Counted from the stretch's first letter, positions 7,264 through 16,933 are shown. The stretch: DNA of 64,000 nt from Paracraurococcus sp042666655 (GCF_042666655.1 NZ_JBHTDE010000004.1:332837-396836); one strand, 5' to 3'. Numbers and translations are program-made. The notes: a model not told the origin generated them from the sequence alone.

Positions 7264-8942
7264 AGCAGCCCGCCGGTCAGCAGGCTGTCGGCCGCCGCCC
7301 GCGCCGCATCGGTTACGCGTTCGCCAGCCAGCATCCGGGCGATCTCCTCCCGCCGCTCGCGCTTGCCCAGCGGCTCGACCGTGGTCGCCGCGCGGTCGCC
7401 CTTCACCGACTTGGCCACCCGAAGCTGCTGCGCCCCGCGCGCCGCGACCTGCGGGCTATGAGTCACCACCAGTACCTGCAGCCGTTCCGCGACGCGGGCC
7501 AGACGGTCGCCGACCGCCGCCGCGGTGGCGCCGCCGATGCCGGCATCGACCTCGTCGAAGACCAGGGTCGGCACCGGCGAGCCCCGCGCCAGCACCACCT
7601 TCAATGCCAGCATCAGCCGCGACAGCTCGCCGCCCGAGGCGATCTTCTGCAGGTGCCCGGGCGTCTGACCGGGATTCGTCGAGACCAGGAAGGTAACCCG
7701 GTCCATCCCGTCCGCCGCCCAGCCGCTTTCCTCGCGCGGCGCCACCTCGACCACGAAGCGGGCGCGGTCGAGCTTGAGCGGCGGCAATTCCTTCGCCAGG
7801 GCGGATTCCAGTCGCTTCGCCGCGGCCGTCCGCGCTTCGGTCAATGCCCGTCCGGCGGCCAGGTAGGCGATGCGCGCCTTGGCGGCGGCGGCTTCCAGCC
7901 CGGCGACGCGCTCGGTGCCCGCATCCAGCGCGCCGAGCCGGTCCTTCAGCTGCGCCAGGTGCGCCGGCAGCTCGACCACCGGCACGGCATGCTTGCGGGC
8001 GGCGGCGCGGAGGCCGAACAGCCGGTCCTCCAGCACCTCCAGCCGGCGCGGGTCGGGCCCGCCGTCATGCATCATCCGTTGCAGCGCCATCTCCGCCTCG
8101 GCCAGCGCATCCTGCGCCTGGGCGAGGAAGCCGAGGATCGGCTGCGCTTCCTCGTTCGGTGCCGGCAGGCGTTCCAGCGCGCGGGACGCGCCGCGCAGCG
8201 CATCGCCCGGCCCGCCGCCGCGGCGACGGTCGCGCGGCTGCAGTTCCGCCAGCGCCGCGGCGATGCTCTCGGTGCGCCGTTCGCTTTGCTGCAGGCGCTG
8301 GCGCTCCTTGGACAGTTCCTCCTCCTCGCCCTCCTCCGGGGCGAGGTCGGACAGTTCCTGGACCGCGTGGCGAAGGAATTCCTCGTCGCGCTGGGCGGCG
8401 GCAATCGCCTCCCGCGCCGTGGCCAGCGCGCGGGCCGCCTCCCGCCAGCCGCGATGCGCCGCGGCGGTGGCGTTGCGGCGGCCTTCCAGCCCGCCAAAGG
8501 CGTCGAGCAGCGCGGCATGGGTCGCCGGATCCGCCAGGCCGACCTGGTCGTGCTGGCCCTGGACCTCGACCAGCGTCGCCGCCAGCCGGCGCAGCAGGGT
8601 AACGCCGACCGGCTGGTCGTTGACGAAGGCGCGGCTGCGGCCGTCAGCCTGCACCACGCGGCGCAGCACCAGCGTGTCCTCGCGCTCGATCCCCTGTTCG
8701 GCCAGCACTGCCAGGGCCGGGTGCCCGTCCGGCGGGGCGAAGGCGGCGGTGACCGAACATTGCGCCTGGCCGCTGCGGACCATTCCCGACTCGGCACGGA
8801 TGCCGCAGGCCAGGCCGAGGCTGTCCAGCAGGATCGATTTGCCCGCGCCGGTCTCGCCGGTCAGCACCGTCAGCCCGGGGCCGAAGGCGAGGTCGAGCCG
8901 CTCGATCAGGACGACGTCGCGGATGGCAAGGGAGGTCAGCAT
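7260..8942 (-). CDS. recN: DNA repair protein RecN
   Basis: An SMC-like ATPase that acts in recombinational repair of double-strand breaks. The 560-residue protein has the Walker A motif GETGAGKS at 29-36 and a central coiled coil (about 160-380). A C-terminal ABC-type signature follows, with ASGGELSRLMLALK and the Walker B stretch LVFDEVDAGIGG. Length is typical. It lies 25 bp after bamD on the same strand and is followed by the overlapping GNAT gene. Confidence 0.96.
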   Translation of the reverse strand: MLTSLAIRDVVLIERLDLAFGPGLTVLTGETGAGKSILLDSLGLACGIRAESGMVRSGQAQCSVTAAFAPPDGHPALAVLAEQGIEREDTLVLRRVVQADGRSRAFVNDQPVGVTLLRRLAATLVEVQGQHDQVGLADPATHAALLDAFGGLEGRRNATAAAHRGWREAARALATAREAIAAAQRDEEFLRHAVQELSDLAPEEGEEEELSKERQRLQQSERRTESIAAALAELQPRDRRRGGGPGDALRGASRALERLPAPNEEAQPILGFLAQAQDALAEAEMALQRMMHDGGPDPRRLEVLEDRLFGLRAAARKHAVPVVELPAHLAQLKDRLGALDAGTERVAGLEAAAAKARIAYLAAGRALTEARTAAAKRLESALAKELPPLKLDRARFVVEVAPREESGWAADGMDRVTFLVSTNPGQTPGHLQKIASGGELSRLMLALKVVLARGSPVPTLVFDEVDAGIGGATAAAVGDRLARVAERLQVLVVTHSPQVAARGAQQLRVAKSVKGDRAATTVEPLGKRERREEIARMLAGERVTDAARAAADSLLTGGLL

Positions 8943-8967
8943 CGGCGGGGCGCGACCGGCCCTGGCC

Positions 8968-9834
8968 TCAGAACACCCAGTTCCAGGCTCGTCGCGCGAA
9001 GCCCGGCCGGTCCTGCGCGGAGGCCTCGGCGCCCGCCACCAACAGGGCGTAGCTGTCCTGGTACCAGGGGCTGCCGGGGAAGTTGTGGCCGAGCACCGAG
9101 GCGGTCTTCCTCGCTTCCTCCGTCAAACCCAGGGTCAGGTAGACCTCGGTCAGCCGGTGCAGCGCCTCCGGCACGTGATTGGTGGTCTGGTATTCCTCCA
9201 CCACCCGCTTGAACCGGCCGATCGCCGCGGCATAGAGACGTTGGCGCTGGTAGTAGCGGCCGATATTCATCTCCTTGCCCGCCAGGTGGTCGCGGCCGAG
9301 GTCGATCTTAAGCCGGGCGTCGCGGGCATAGGCGGTTTCGGGGAAGCGGTTCACCACGTCCTGCAGCGCCGCCATGGCCTGTTCCGTGGTGCGCTGGTCG
9401 CGCTGCGCATCGGCGATCTGCTCATAGTACGACAAGGCGCGCAGATAAAAGGCATAGGCGATGTCACGGTGCGCCGGATGCAGCTGGATGAAGCGGTCGA
9501 GCGCGCCGATCGCCTCGGCATAGCGGTTGCGCTGATACTCGGCATAGGCCGACATCAGCTTGGCGTTGGTTGCCCATGTCGAATAGGGGTGGTCGCGCTC
9601 GATCTGGTCGAAGTAGTCGGCCGCCGCGGCATAGCGCTTGGCCTGCAATGCCTCGACGCCGGCCGCATAGAGGCCCTCCGGCGAGGGATCGACCGTGGCA
9701 TTCGCCGTGATCCGGCGCTCGCCATCCAGGGTAGCCTGCTTGCCATCCCAGCTGTCGAACCAGGACGAACAACCCGGCAGCGCAGCCAGGCCGAGGCAGA
9801 GAACGAGCAGGGTGGGGAGGCGTCTGGTCATCAT
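8968..9834 (-). CDS. bamD: Outer membrane protein assembly factor BamD
   Basis: An essential lipoprotein of the BAM complex that inserts beta-barrel proteins into the outer membrane. The start used (ATG at 9834, followed directly by a second ATG) gives a classical lipoprotein signal with the lipobox LPGC; longer starts add a non-signal tail. The 288-residue product is rich in TPR-type helices, with the ComL/BamD signatures YAAGVEALQAKRYAAAADYF and later AYYLR-like repeats. Alphaproteobacteria often place it after the division cluster and lpxC, as here. Confidence 0.93.
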   Translation of the reverse strand: MMTRRLPTLLVLCLGLAALPGCSSWFDSWDGKQATLDGERRITANATVDPSPEGLYAAGVEALQAKRYAAAADYFDQIERDHPYSTWATNAKLMSAYAEYQRNRYAEAIGALDRFIQLHPAHRDIAYAFYLRALSYYEQIADAQRDQRTTEQAMAALQDVVNRFPETAYARDARLKIDLGRDHLAGKEMNIGRYYQRQRLYAAAIGRFKRVVEEYQTTNHVPEALHRLTEVYLTLGLTEEARKTASVLGHNFPGSPWYQDSYALLVAGAEASAQDRPGFARRAWNWVF

Positions 9835-10012
9835 GGCCCGGTCGCTGGAGTGCCGTGGCGCTGGGGCGGCTTCACGCTGCCGAGGCAGCATGCCGGCGCC
9901 CGAGGCCGCTGATCGATGCGCGGAATCCCGCGGCCGGGCAAGCCCGTCCCGCGGCGCCCCGCTCTATAGCACAGCGACGCGCCCGCCGACAGGACGGGCC
10001 GGCAACCCGGGT

Positions 10013-10987
10013 TCAGGCGACGGCGGCCGCCGCGGCGGCCGAGAACGGCATGCGGGCGCCGCCATCGAGGCTCGCGCCACCCGACAGGGCGCGCCAGTTG
10101 GCCCGGTCGGCGAAGAGCGCCCGCAGCAGCCGGTTGTTGAGCGCATGGCCGGAGCGATGGCCGGTGAAGCGGCCGCGAATCGGCGCCCCCGCCAGGGCCA
10201 AGTCGCCCACCACGTCCAGCATCTTATGGCGGACGAATTCGTCGGGCCGGCGCAACCCGCCAGGGTTCAATATCTCGGGCCCGTCCACCACCACAGCGTT
10301 GGCCAGGCTGCCGCCCAGCGCCAGGCCCGCAGCGCGCAGCCGCGCCACGTCCTCGGCCAGGGTGAAGGTGCGGGCATCGGCCAGGCCGGTGCGGAAGGTC
10401 TGCGGGGTGACCCGCAGGGAAACCGACTGCCGGCCGATGGCGGTGTTGGGGAAGTCGATGCTCAGCGAGGCGTCGAAGCGATCGCCACTGCCGGGGGCGA
10501 GCTCGGCCCAGGCGGCATTGGCGCCTTCACCCTCCTGCACCCGGACCGGGCGCAGGACCTCGATCGCCTCGGCCACGCCGGCGCCGATGCCGCCATGCGC
10601 GCTGAGGCCCACGCAGTCGATCAGGAAGACGAAGGGCGCAGCCGAGCCGTCGAGAATGGGGACTTCCGGCCCGTCCAGCTCGATCACCGCGTCGTCGACG
10701 CCGCAGCCGGCCAGCGCCGCCATGACATGTTCGACGGTGCCGATGCGGTGCTGCGGCGCTTCGGTGGCGCCGAGCGCAGTGCAGAGCCGGGTATCCACCA
10801 CCTGATCAAACGACGCCGGGATCTCCAGGCCGATATCGGTCCGATGGAAGACGATGCCGGTGCCCGGGGCGGCCGGCCGCAGCATGAGCTGAGCACGGCG
10901 TCCGCTGTGCAGGCCGATGCCGACGCAGCCGATGGCGGCTTTCAGCGTCCGGCGGCGACCTGTCTCAAGCGCGATGTAACCGTCCAT
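10013..10987 (-). CDS. lpxC: UDP-3-O-acyl-N-acetylglucosamine deacetylase LpxC
   Basis: Catalyses the committed step of lipid A synthesis, removing acetate from UDP-3-O-acyl-GlcNAc with a zinc ion. With the ATG at 10987, preceded by AGGGG, the product has 324 residues. Expected ligands are present: His87 (in EHVMAAL), His254 and Asp258 (in HKMLDVVGD), and the catalytic His281 in the GHRSGHALNN stretch. A TTG at 11020 would add 11 residues and is less likely. It sits after ftsZ in the usual alphaproteobacterial order, but with its own AT-rich upstream region. Confidence 0.96.
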   Translation of the reverse strand: MDGYIALETGRRRTLKAAIGCVGIGLHSGRRAQLMLRPAAPGTGIVFHRTDIGLEIPASFDQVVDTRLCTALGATEAPQHRIGTVEHVMAALAGCGVDDAVIELDGPEVPILDGSAAPFVFLIDCVGLSAHGGIGAGVAEAIEVLRPVRVQEGEGANAAWAELAPGSGDRFDASLSIDFPNTAIGRQSVSLRVTPQTFRTGLADARTFTLAEDVARLRAAGLALGGSLANAVVVDGPEILNPGGLRRPDEFVRHKMLDVVGDLALAGAPIRGRFTGHRSGHALNNRLLRALFADRANWRALSGGASLDGGARMPFSAAAAAAVA

Positions 10988-11040
10988 TCCAACCCCTGCG
11001 AGCCCTGGACCACGCGCCAAGGCGCTCGTCCCATCGCATA

Positions 11041-11158
11041 GGTGCCACGCTTGATGCGCTGCGGCGAATAAAGCCTTGTTTCGTCATATTACGCTGTAAG
11101 TCACTGATCTAAATAAATTATTGCACTGCAAAATACTTCGCTGCGTTAACGATGTGGG
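11041..11158 (-). promoter_or_regulatory. AT-rich promoter region for lpxC
   Basis: This 120-base stretch is much more AT-rich than anything near it and lies between the ftsZ terminator and lpxC. On the minus strand, TAATAT at 11091-11086 is a plausible -10 box. The best -35 (TATTTA, 18 bp away) is weak. The composition supports a separate lpxC promoter; the exact boxes are uncertain. Confidence 0.4.
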
Positions 11159-11168
11159 CAGAGATGGG

Positions 11169-11197
11169 AAAGGCCGCCGCGGTCACCCGCAGCGGCC
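11169..11197 (-). terminator. Terminator after ftsZ
   Basis: On the minus strand, GGCCGCTGCGG, a 4-base loop, then CCGCGGCGGCC and TTT. The 11-bp stem has a single G-T wobble. It begins about 36 bases after the ftsZ stop codon. Confidence 0.6.
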
Positions 11198-11232
11198 CCC
11201 GAAGTCGGCCCGGGCCGGGACGGCCCGCCGGA

Positions 11233-12768
11233 TCAGTTCGACTGGCGGCGCAGGAAGCTCGGGATCTCAAGCGCCATGTCATCCTGCTGCGGCGCCCGCG
11301 TGGCCGGGCGCGGTGCCGGCGGCTCCGACAGGAGCCGGTCCGCCACCGGGGCGGGCGCCGGCTCGGGCAGGTTGCGACGCATCAGGCCGCCGCCGGTGAC
11401 GTTGCGAAACAGGTTGCGGAAGCCGCCGCCGCTCGGCGGCGGGGCCGGGCGGACCTCGACCGGGCTGACCACCGGGGCCGGACGGCCGGCGGGCACGGAG
11501 TTCGGCGCCGGTGCCGGGGTGCTCAGCATAGGCTCCGGCTCCTCGACCAGCACCGGGCCCAGGGCATGCGGCTCGGCGGCCGGCACCGGGCCGGCGGTCA
11601 CCGCGGGACGGAGGAAGGAACCGGGCATGCCCACGGCGCGGCGGGTGGCAGGGCCGGGCTGCTGCACGCCGGCGACCGGTGAGGCGGCGCGGGCCGGGGC
11701 CATCGCCGGCGCCGCCGCCGGGGCGGCGGGGCGGCCACCTGGGACCAGGGTCAGCGCTTCCGGCTTCGGCGCCGGCACCGCGGCCTGCTGGCCCTGCACC
11801 GCGTCGATGCCGGTGGCAACGACGGAGACGCGCAGCCGGCCGTTCAGGTCGTCCTCGACCGAGGTGCCGAAGATGATGTTGGCGTCCTCATCGACTTCCT
11901 TGCGGATGCGGCTGGCGGCTTCCTCGACCTCGTACAGGGTCATGTCGTAGCCGCCGGTGATGTTGATCAGCACGCCGCGCGCGCCGCGCAGCGAGGCATC
12001 GTCCAGCAGCGGGTTGCTGATCGCCTTCTCGGCCGCCTTCACCGCGCGGTCGTCGCCCTCGGCCTCGCCGGTGCCCATCATCGCCTTGCCCATCTCCGCC
12101 ATGACGGTGCGGATGTCGGCGAAGTCGAGGTTCACCAAGCCGGGCTTGATCATCAGGTCGGTGACGCCGCGGACGCCGTCATACAACACCGCATCGGCCA
12201 TCTTGAAGGCCTCGGCGAAGGTGGTGCGCTCGTTCGCCATCCTGAAGAGGTTCTGGTTCGGGATGATGATGAGCGTGTCGACGACCGACTGCAGCTCCTC
12301 GATGCCCAGCTCGGCGGCCCGCTTGCGCTTGCCGCCCTCGAAATCGAAGGGCTTGGTGACGACGCCGACGGTCAGCACGCCGCGCTCGCGCGCCATGCGG
12401 GCGATGACCGGCGCCGCGCCGGTGCCGGTGCCGCCGCCCATGCCGGCGGTGACGAAGACCATGTGCACGCCGTCGAGGTGCTTCTGCAGCTCCTCGGTCG
12501 CTTCCTCCGCGGCGGCGCGGCCGATCTCCGGCTTGGCGCCGGCGCCGAGCCCCTGCGTGAGATGCGGGCCGAGCTGCACACGGCGTTCCGCCTTGCTGTG
12601 CACCAGCGACTGCGCATCGGTATTGGCAACGACGAACTCGACGCCTTCCAGCCCCATGGCGATCATGGTGTTGACCGCGTTGGTGCCGCCGCCACCGACG
12701 CCGATCACCGTGATGCGCGGGCTGAAATCGGTGTGCTGGGCGACAGGCAAGGTGAGGTTGAGCGTCAT
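11233..12768 (-). CDS. ftsZ: Cell division protein FtsZ
   Basis: A tubulin-like GTPase that forms the cytokinetic Z ring. The 511-residue protein carries the GTP loop GGGTGTGA at 111-118 and NT-D contacts (VVANTDAQSL at 47-56), followed by the T7-loop region NLDFADI. After the core (about 320 residues) comes a Pro/Ala-rich linker of about 170 residues, ending in the conserved tail DIPSFLRRQ-like peptide (EIPSFLRRQ) that binds FtsA and other partners. The ribosome site GAGGAG lies just before the ATG. The 116-bp spacer to ftsA is the first real gap in this block. Confidence 0.98.
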   Translation of the reverse strand: MTLNLTLPVAQHTDFSPRITVIGVGGGGTNAVNTMIAMGLEGVEFVVANTDAQSLVHSKAERRVQLGPHLTQGLGAGAKPEIGRAAAEEATEELQKHLDGVHMVFVTAGMGGGTGTGAAPVIARMARERGVLTVGVVTKPFDFEGGKRKRAAELGIEELQSVVDTLIIIPNQNLFRMANERTTFAEAFKMADAVLYDGVRGVTDLMIKPGLVNLDFADIRTVMAEMGKAMMGTGEAEGDDRAVKAAEKAISNPLLDDASLRGARGVLINITGGYDMTLYEVEEAASRIRKEVDEDANIIFGTSVEDDLNGRLRVSVVATGIDAVQGQQAAVPAPKPEALTLVPGGRPAAPAAAPAMAPARAASPVAGVQQPGPATRRAVGMPGSFLRPAVTAGPVPAAEPHALGPVLVEEPEPMLSTPAPAPNSVPAGRPAPVVSPVEVRPAPPPSGGGFRNLFRNVTGGGLMRRNLPEPAPAPVADRLLSEPPAPRPATRAPQQDDMALEIPSFLRRQSN

Positions 12769-12884
12769 GCGGGCATCTCCTCAGGCAATCCTAATGAGGT
12801 CAATCGATTCGCGTCCTGCGGGTGATGCCGGGATCGGCGATTCATCCACAGGAATTTTCGGGGCGGTGTGGCGTGCTGGCTGCA

Positions 12885-14180
12885 TCACGCGCGATCCCGC
12901 AGCCAGTTGACCAGGCGCCGGAATACGCCCGGCGGCTGCTCCAGCCCCGGCAGCAGGTCGAGCAGCGGCCGGCCTTCGCCAGCGCACCAGCCGAGCAGGC
13001 CGAGCGGCGCGGCGAAGGCCGGGCCCTGCGCGGTTTCCGGCAGGCCGCGCACCGCATGCGGCCGGCCGAGCCGGACCTGACGATCGAGCACGCGCGCGGC
13101 GAGTTCGCGCGCGCCGACCAACTGGCTCGCGCCGCCGGTCAGCACCACGCGGCGACCCATCTCCTGGCTCAGCCCGGCGGCGTCGAGCCGGTCGCGGATC
13201 AGCTCGAATGTCTCCTCCAGCCGCGGACGGATGATGCCGACCACCATGGCGCGCGGGATGCGGGCGATCTGGTCGTCCTCCTCCCCCACCAGCGGCACCG
13301 GCAGCCATTCGCGCTCGTCGTCCGGCGCGCCGAGCACGCCGCCATGCAGCGTCTTCAGCCGCTCGGCATGCGCGACTGGCGTGGAGAGCAGCCGGGCAAG
13401 GTCGTTGGTCACGTGCCAACCGCCGACCGGCAACTGCGCGGTGTGCAGCAGGTGGCCCTCGGCGAAGACCGCGAAGCTGGTGGTGCCGCCGCCCATGTCG
13501 ATGACGGTGGAGCCGAGCTGCTTCTCGTCCTCGACCAGCGTCGCCAGGCCGGCGGCGAAGGGGGCGGAGACCAGTTCCTCGACCTCGAGGTCGCAGCGCA
13601 TCAAACAGGAGCCGAGGTTGCGCAACGACGCCTGCGCCGCATCCACCATATGCAGCCGCGCGGTGAGCTGGTCGCAGATCATCCCGCGCGGGTCGTTGGC
13701 GCCGGGCGTCGCATCCACCGTGAAGCCCAGCGGGAAGGCATGCACCGTCTCCCGCCCGTCCTCGGCGCCGCGGCGGCGGCCTTCGGCCAGGATGGCGCGC
13801 AGGTCGGCCTCGGTCACCGCGCGGCCGCCGATCTGCCACTGGATATTGTGGTGGCGTGATTCCGGCTGGCCGCCGGAGAGGTTGACGACGACGCTGCGCA
13901 GCCTGGTGTCGGCCATCTCCTCGGCCTGACCGACCGCAGCGCGGATCGCGGCCTCGGCCTCCTCCAGGTCGATGATGCTGCCGGCCTTGATGCCGCGCGC
14001 CCGCTGCCAGCCGAAGCCGAGCGCGCGCGGCTCGCCGTCATTCTCGATGCGGGCGATGATGCAGACGATCTTGGTGGTGCCGATGTCGAGCACCGCGAAG
14101 ACGCCGGACTTGGCGCCGCGGCGCCGGCGGGTCGGCGCCGGCGGGTCGATGGCGGGGGGCAGGCGGGACAGCTGGTTCAT
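12885..14180 (-). CDS. ftsA: Cell division protein FtsA
   Basis: An actin-like ATPase that tethers FtsZ to the membrane and recruits later division proteins. The 431-residue product has the phosphate-1 stretch FAVLDIGTTKIVCIIA (about 28-43), phosphate-2 VIDMGGGTTSFAVF, and the adenosine motif VVLTGGASQLVG. A C-terminal amphipathic stretch (FRRLVNWLRDRA) fits the membrane-targeting helix. The ATG overlaps the ftsQ stop by 4 bp. Confidence 0.96.
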   Translation of the reverse strand: MNQLSRLPPAIDPPAPTRRRRGAKSGVFAVLDIGTTKIVCIIARIENDGEPRALGFGWQRARGIKAGSIIDLEEAEAAIRAAVGQAEEMADTRLRSVVVNLSGGQPESRHHNIQWQIGGRAVTEADLRAILAEGRRRGAEDGRETVHAFPLGFTVDATPGANDPRGMICDQLTARLHMVDAAQASLRNLGSCLMRCDLEVEELVSAPFAAGLATLVEDEKQLGSTVIDMGGGTTSFAVFAEGHLLHTAQLPVGGWHVTNDLARLLSTPVAHAERLKTLHGGVLGAPDDEREWLPVPLVGEEDDQIARIPRAMVVGIIRPRLEETFELIRDRLDAAGLSQEMGRRVVLTGGASQLVGARELAARVLDRQVRLGRPHAVRGLPETAQGPAFAAPLGLLGWCAGEGRPLLDLLPGLEQPPGVFRRLVNWLRDRA

Positions 14181-15061
14181 CCGCGGCCGCTCCTCGACTT
14201 CTGCTGCTCGGCCGCCGGGATGCCGGGCGGCGCCGGCGGCAGCCGCAGCACCAGCTTGTCCGGCAGCCGCAGGTCGATGGCGACCAGCGGCCGGTCCATC
14301 AGTCCCTGCTTCGCCTGCAGCTCGGCCAGCCGGGTGATCGCCGCGATCTCCTGGCCCTCCGGCAGCAGCACGTCGGTGCCGTTGCGCAGGCGTAGGTTCC
14401 AGCGCCGCTCGGAGACGCGGACCAGGGCATGGACGCGTTCCTGCACCTCAGCCGCGCTGCGCAGCGCATCGACCATCGGCGCCGCGGCACGGTCGGCGCC
14501 AAGGCCTACGATCAGCGGCAGCCGGCCGAAGGCGCCGACATTCTCGGTCGCCACCACGCGGCCCGCGCGGTCGATGACCGAGAATTTGCCGTCGCGCTGC
14601 CAGATCGCGAAGGGCTGGCGTTCCTGCAGCCGCACCTTGATGGTGCCGGGCAGCAAGCGCTCGACATGGGCCTGTTCGACCCAGGCAATCTGTTCCAGCT
14701 GCTCGCGCGCCCAATGCGGATCGAACCCCAGCATCGGGTCGCCGCGGCGGACGCCGAGCGCCTCGCGCACCAGCGCCGGCGCGGTGTGGTGCATGCCCTC
14801 GACCTGCACGTCCTGCACCTGCAGGCCGCCGGCGGCGGCGATCTCGGCCGCACCGTCCCAGATGGCGGTCATCCGGCCATAGGGATCGGCCGCCATGACC
14901 GCGAAGGCGGCCACGGCCAGCCCGCCGGCGGCCAGCACGCCGAGGCCCGCCGGGCGCAGCAAACCACGGCGGCGGCGCAGCCAGAGGCGCAGCGAAGTCG
15001 GCCGGCTCGGCGCGCTGCTGAGCGAGGCACGGCTGCGGGCAGGGGAGGGATTACGTGCCAT
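14177..15061 (-). CDS. ftsQ: Cell division protein FtsQ
   Basis: A bitopic divisome protein that links early and late division proteins with FtsB and FtsL. Starting at the ATG at 15061 (overlapping the ddl stop by 11 bp) gives 294 residues: an Arg-rich cytoplasmic tail, a membrane helix around 40-57, a POTRA domain (VQDVQVEGMHHTAP onward) and the FtsQ beta domain. An upstream ATG at 15115 would add 18 residues inside ddl and cannot be excluded. Confidence 0.92.
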   Translation of the reverse strand: MARNPSPARSRASLSSAPSRPTSLRLWLRRRRGLLRPAGLGVLAAGGLAVAAFAVMAADPYGRMTAIWDGAAEIAAAGGLQVQDVQVEGMHHTAPALVREALGVRRGDPMLGFDPHWAREQLEQIAWVEQAHVERLLPGTIKVRLQERQPFAIWQRDGKFSVIDRAGRVVATENVGAFGRLPLIVGLGADRAAAPMVDALRSAAEVQERVHALVRVSERRWNLRLRNGTDVLLPEGQEIAAITRLAELQAKQGLMDRPLVAIDLRLPDKLVLRLPPAPPGIPAAEQQKSRSGRG

Positions 15062-15974
15062 GGCGCGCCTGCTCGACCATCCAGGCGCAGAGCGCGGGAA
15101 AGGGGATGCCGACATGCGCGGCCTGTTCCGGCACCAGCGAGGTGCGGGTCATGCCGGGCTGGGTATTGACCTCGAGCAGGAACAGCCGGCCGGGCTCGCC
15201 CGCCGTGTCGTCGTAGCGGAAATCGGCGCGGCTGACGCCGCGGCAGCCGAGCGCGCGATGCGCCGCGACCGCGGCCTCCATGGCCTGGCGCGCGGCGTCG
15301 GGGTGGATCGGTGCGGGGATGGCGTGGCGGCTGCCGCCCTCGGCGTATTTTGCCTCGTAGTCGTAGAACTGCAGGTGGGTGGCGATCTCGGTCACCGCCA
15401 GGGCGCGGTCGCCCATGACGGCGACGGTCAGCTCGCGGCCGGGGATGTACGGCTCGACCATGATCTCCGGCCCGAAGCGCCATTCGCGGGCGATGGCGGC
15501 GCGGCGGTTGTCGCCGTCCCGCAGGATGGTGACGCCGACCGAGGAGCCCTCGTTCGGCGGCTTCACCACGAAGGGCCGCGGCATCGGGTCGGCGGCTTCC
15601 AGCGCTTCCGGCGTCACCATCACATGCGCGCAGACCGGCAGCCTGGCCGCGGCGAGCAGCGCCTTGGCGGCCGGCTTGTCCATCGCCACGGCCGAGGCGC
15701 GGACGCCCGACCCCGTATAGGGCAGCTGCAGCCAGTCGAGCACGCCCTGGATGCAGCCATCCTCGCCGAAGCGGCCATGCAGGGTGTTGAAGACGACGTC
15801 GGGCTTCGCCGCGGCGAGGGCCGCGATGACGCCGGCAAGGTCGGCCGAGACATCGACCGGCGTCACCTCGAAGCCCGCCTCGCGCAGCGCCGCGATGCAC
15901 TGCGTGCCGGAGGCGAGGCTGACCTCCCGCTCCGCCGAGATGCCGCCATAGAGGACCGCGACTCGGGTCGTCAT
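15051..15974 (-). CDS. ddl: D-alanine--D-alanine ligase
   Basis: An ATP-grasp enzyme that makes the D-Ala-D-Ala terminus of the peptidoglycan stem peptide. The 307-residue protein begins TRVAVLYGGISAEREVSL, which contains the Ser/Glu substrate-binding motif. It shows FVVKPPNEGSSVGV in the ATP lid, and ends with the metal-binding FLLEVNTQPGMT. The ATG overlaps the murB stop (ATGA). In-frame extension upstream runs antisense-like through murB and is discarded. Confidence 0.96.
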   Translation of the reverse strand: MTTRVAVLYGGISAEREVSLASGTQCIAALREAGFEVTPVDVSADLAGVIAALAAAKPDVVFNTLHGRFGEDGCIQGVLDWLQLPYTGSGVRASAVAMDKPAAKALLAAARLPVCAHVMVTPEALEAADPMPRPFVVKPPNEGSSVGVTILRDGDNRRAAIAREWRFGPEIMVEPYIPGRELTVAVMGDRALAVTEIATHLQFYDYEAKYAEGGSRHAIPAPIHPDAARQAMEAAVAAHRALGCRGVSRADFRYDDTAGEPGRLFLLEVNTQPGMTRTSLVPEQAAHVGIPFPALCAWMVEQARHGT

Positions 15975-16933
15975 GCGGGCTCTCCCAATCGCTTGATTTC
16001 CCATTCGAGCGTGATGCCGCTGTTGGCCAGGACACGGGCGCGCACCGTCTCGCCCAGTGCTTCCAGCTCGGCCGCGCTGGCGCCGCCGGTATTGAGCAGG
16101 AAGTTGCAGTGCTTCTCGCTGACCTGCGCCGCGCCCTGGGTCAGGCCGCGGCAGCCGGCGGCGTCGATCAGCTCCCAGGCCTTGCGGCCGGGCGGGTTCT
16201 TGAAGGTGGAGCCGCCGGTGCGGGCGCGGACCGGCTGGGTCGCCTCGCGCGCCGCGCGGATCTCGTCCATGCGCGCGGCGATCGACACCGCATCGCCGGG
16301 CCGCGCATGGAAGCGGGCTCGGGTGACGACGGCGCCGGCCGGCAGCGTCGCGTGGCGATACGCGAAGGCGAGTTCGGCCGCGACCAGGCGGCGGATGCCA
16401 TCCGCGGTGGCGATCTCGGCCCAGTCCAGCACGTCCTTCACCTCGGCCCCGTAGGCGCCGGCATTCATCGCCACCGCGCCACCAATGCTGCCCGGGATGC
16501 CGGAGAGGAATTCCAGTCCCGTCAGCCCCGCCGCCGCGGCGTGCTGCGCCACGGTGACGTCGAGCGCCGCGGCGCCGGCGACGATCCCATCCGCCTCGAC
16601 CCGGACCTGCCCGAAGGCGCCACCCAGCCGCAGCACCATGCCGGGCAGCCCGCCATCGCGGATGATGAGATTGGACGCCGCACCGAGCACGGTCAGCGGC
16701 ATGCCCGCGGGCAGGCCCGCCAGCAGCGCCACCAGGTCGGCGTCGTCGGCGGGCCGCACCAGCCATTCCGCCGGGCCGCCGACGCGGAACCAGGTGAAGG
16801 GCGCCAGCGGCGCCGCAGCCTGGACGCGGCCGCGGAGGACGGGGATGGCGCGGTCGCCCCCGATGACCGCAGGGCCGCTTGGCCCGGAGGTCTCAATCGG
16901 CGGGCGCTTCATGACCATCCTGCGCGCGCTCAT
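15971..16933 (-). CDS. murB: UDP-N-acetylenolpyruvoylglucosamine reductase MurB
   Basis: Reduces UDP-GlcNAc-enolpyruvate to UDP-MurNAc using FAD and NADPH in the cytoplasm. The 320-residue product shows the FAD-binding stretch TWFRVGGPAEWLV (about 43-55) and GLEFLSGIPGSIGGAVAMNAG. The FKNPPG catalytic-loop region and a C-terminal ALGETVRARV helix with conserved Glu follow. Its ATG overlaps the murC stop by 4 bp. Confidence 0.96.
   Translation of the reverse strand: MSARRMVMKRPPIETSGPSGPAVIGGDRAIPVLRGRVQAAAPLAPFTWFRVGGPAEWLVRPADDADLVALLAGLPAGMPLTVLGAASNLIIRDGGLPGMVLRLGGAFGQVRVEADGIVAGAAALDVTVAQHAAAAGLTGLEFLSGIPGSIGGAVAMNAGAYGAEVKDVLDWAEIATADGIRRLVAAELAFAYRHATLPAGAVVTRARFHARPGDAVSIAARMDEIRAAREATQPVRARTGGSTFKNPPGRKAWELIDAAGCRGLTQGAAQVSEKHCNFLLNTGGASAAELEALGETVRARVLANSGITLEWEIKRLGEPA

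Noticed and set aside
11100..11160. Possible CtrA-type TTAA-N7-TTAA site in the lpxC upstream region
   Set aside because: Only single TTAA/TAAAT-like words are present; the required spacing is not met.
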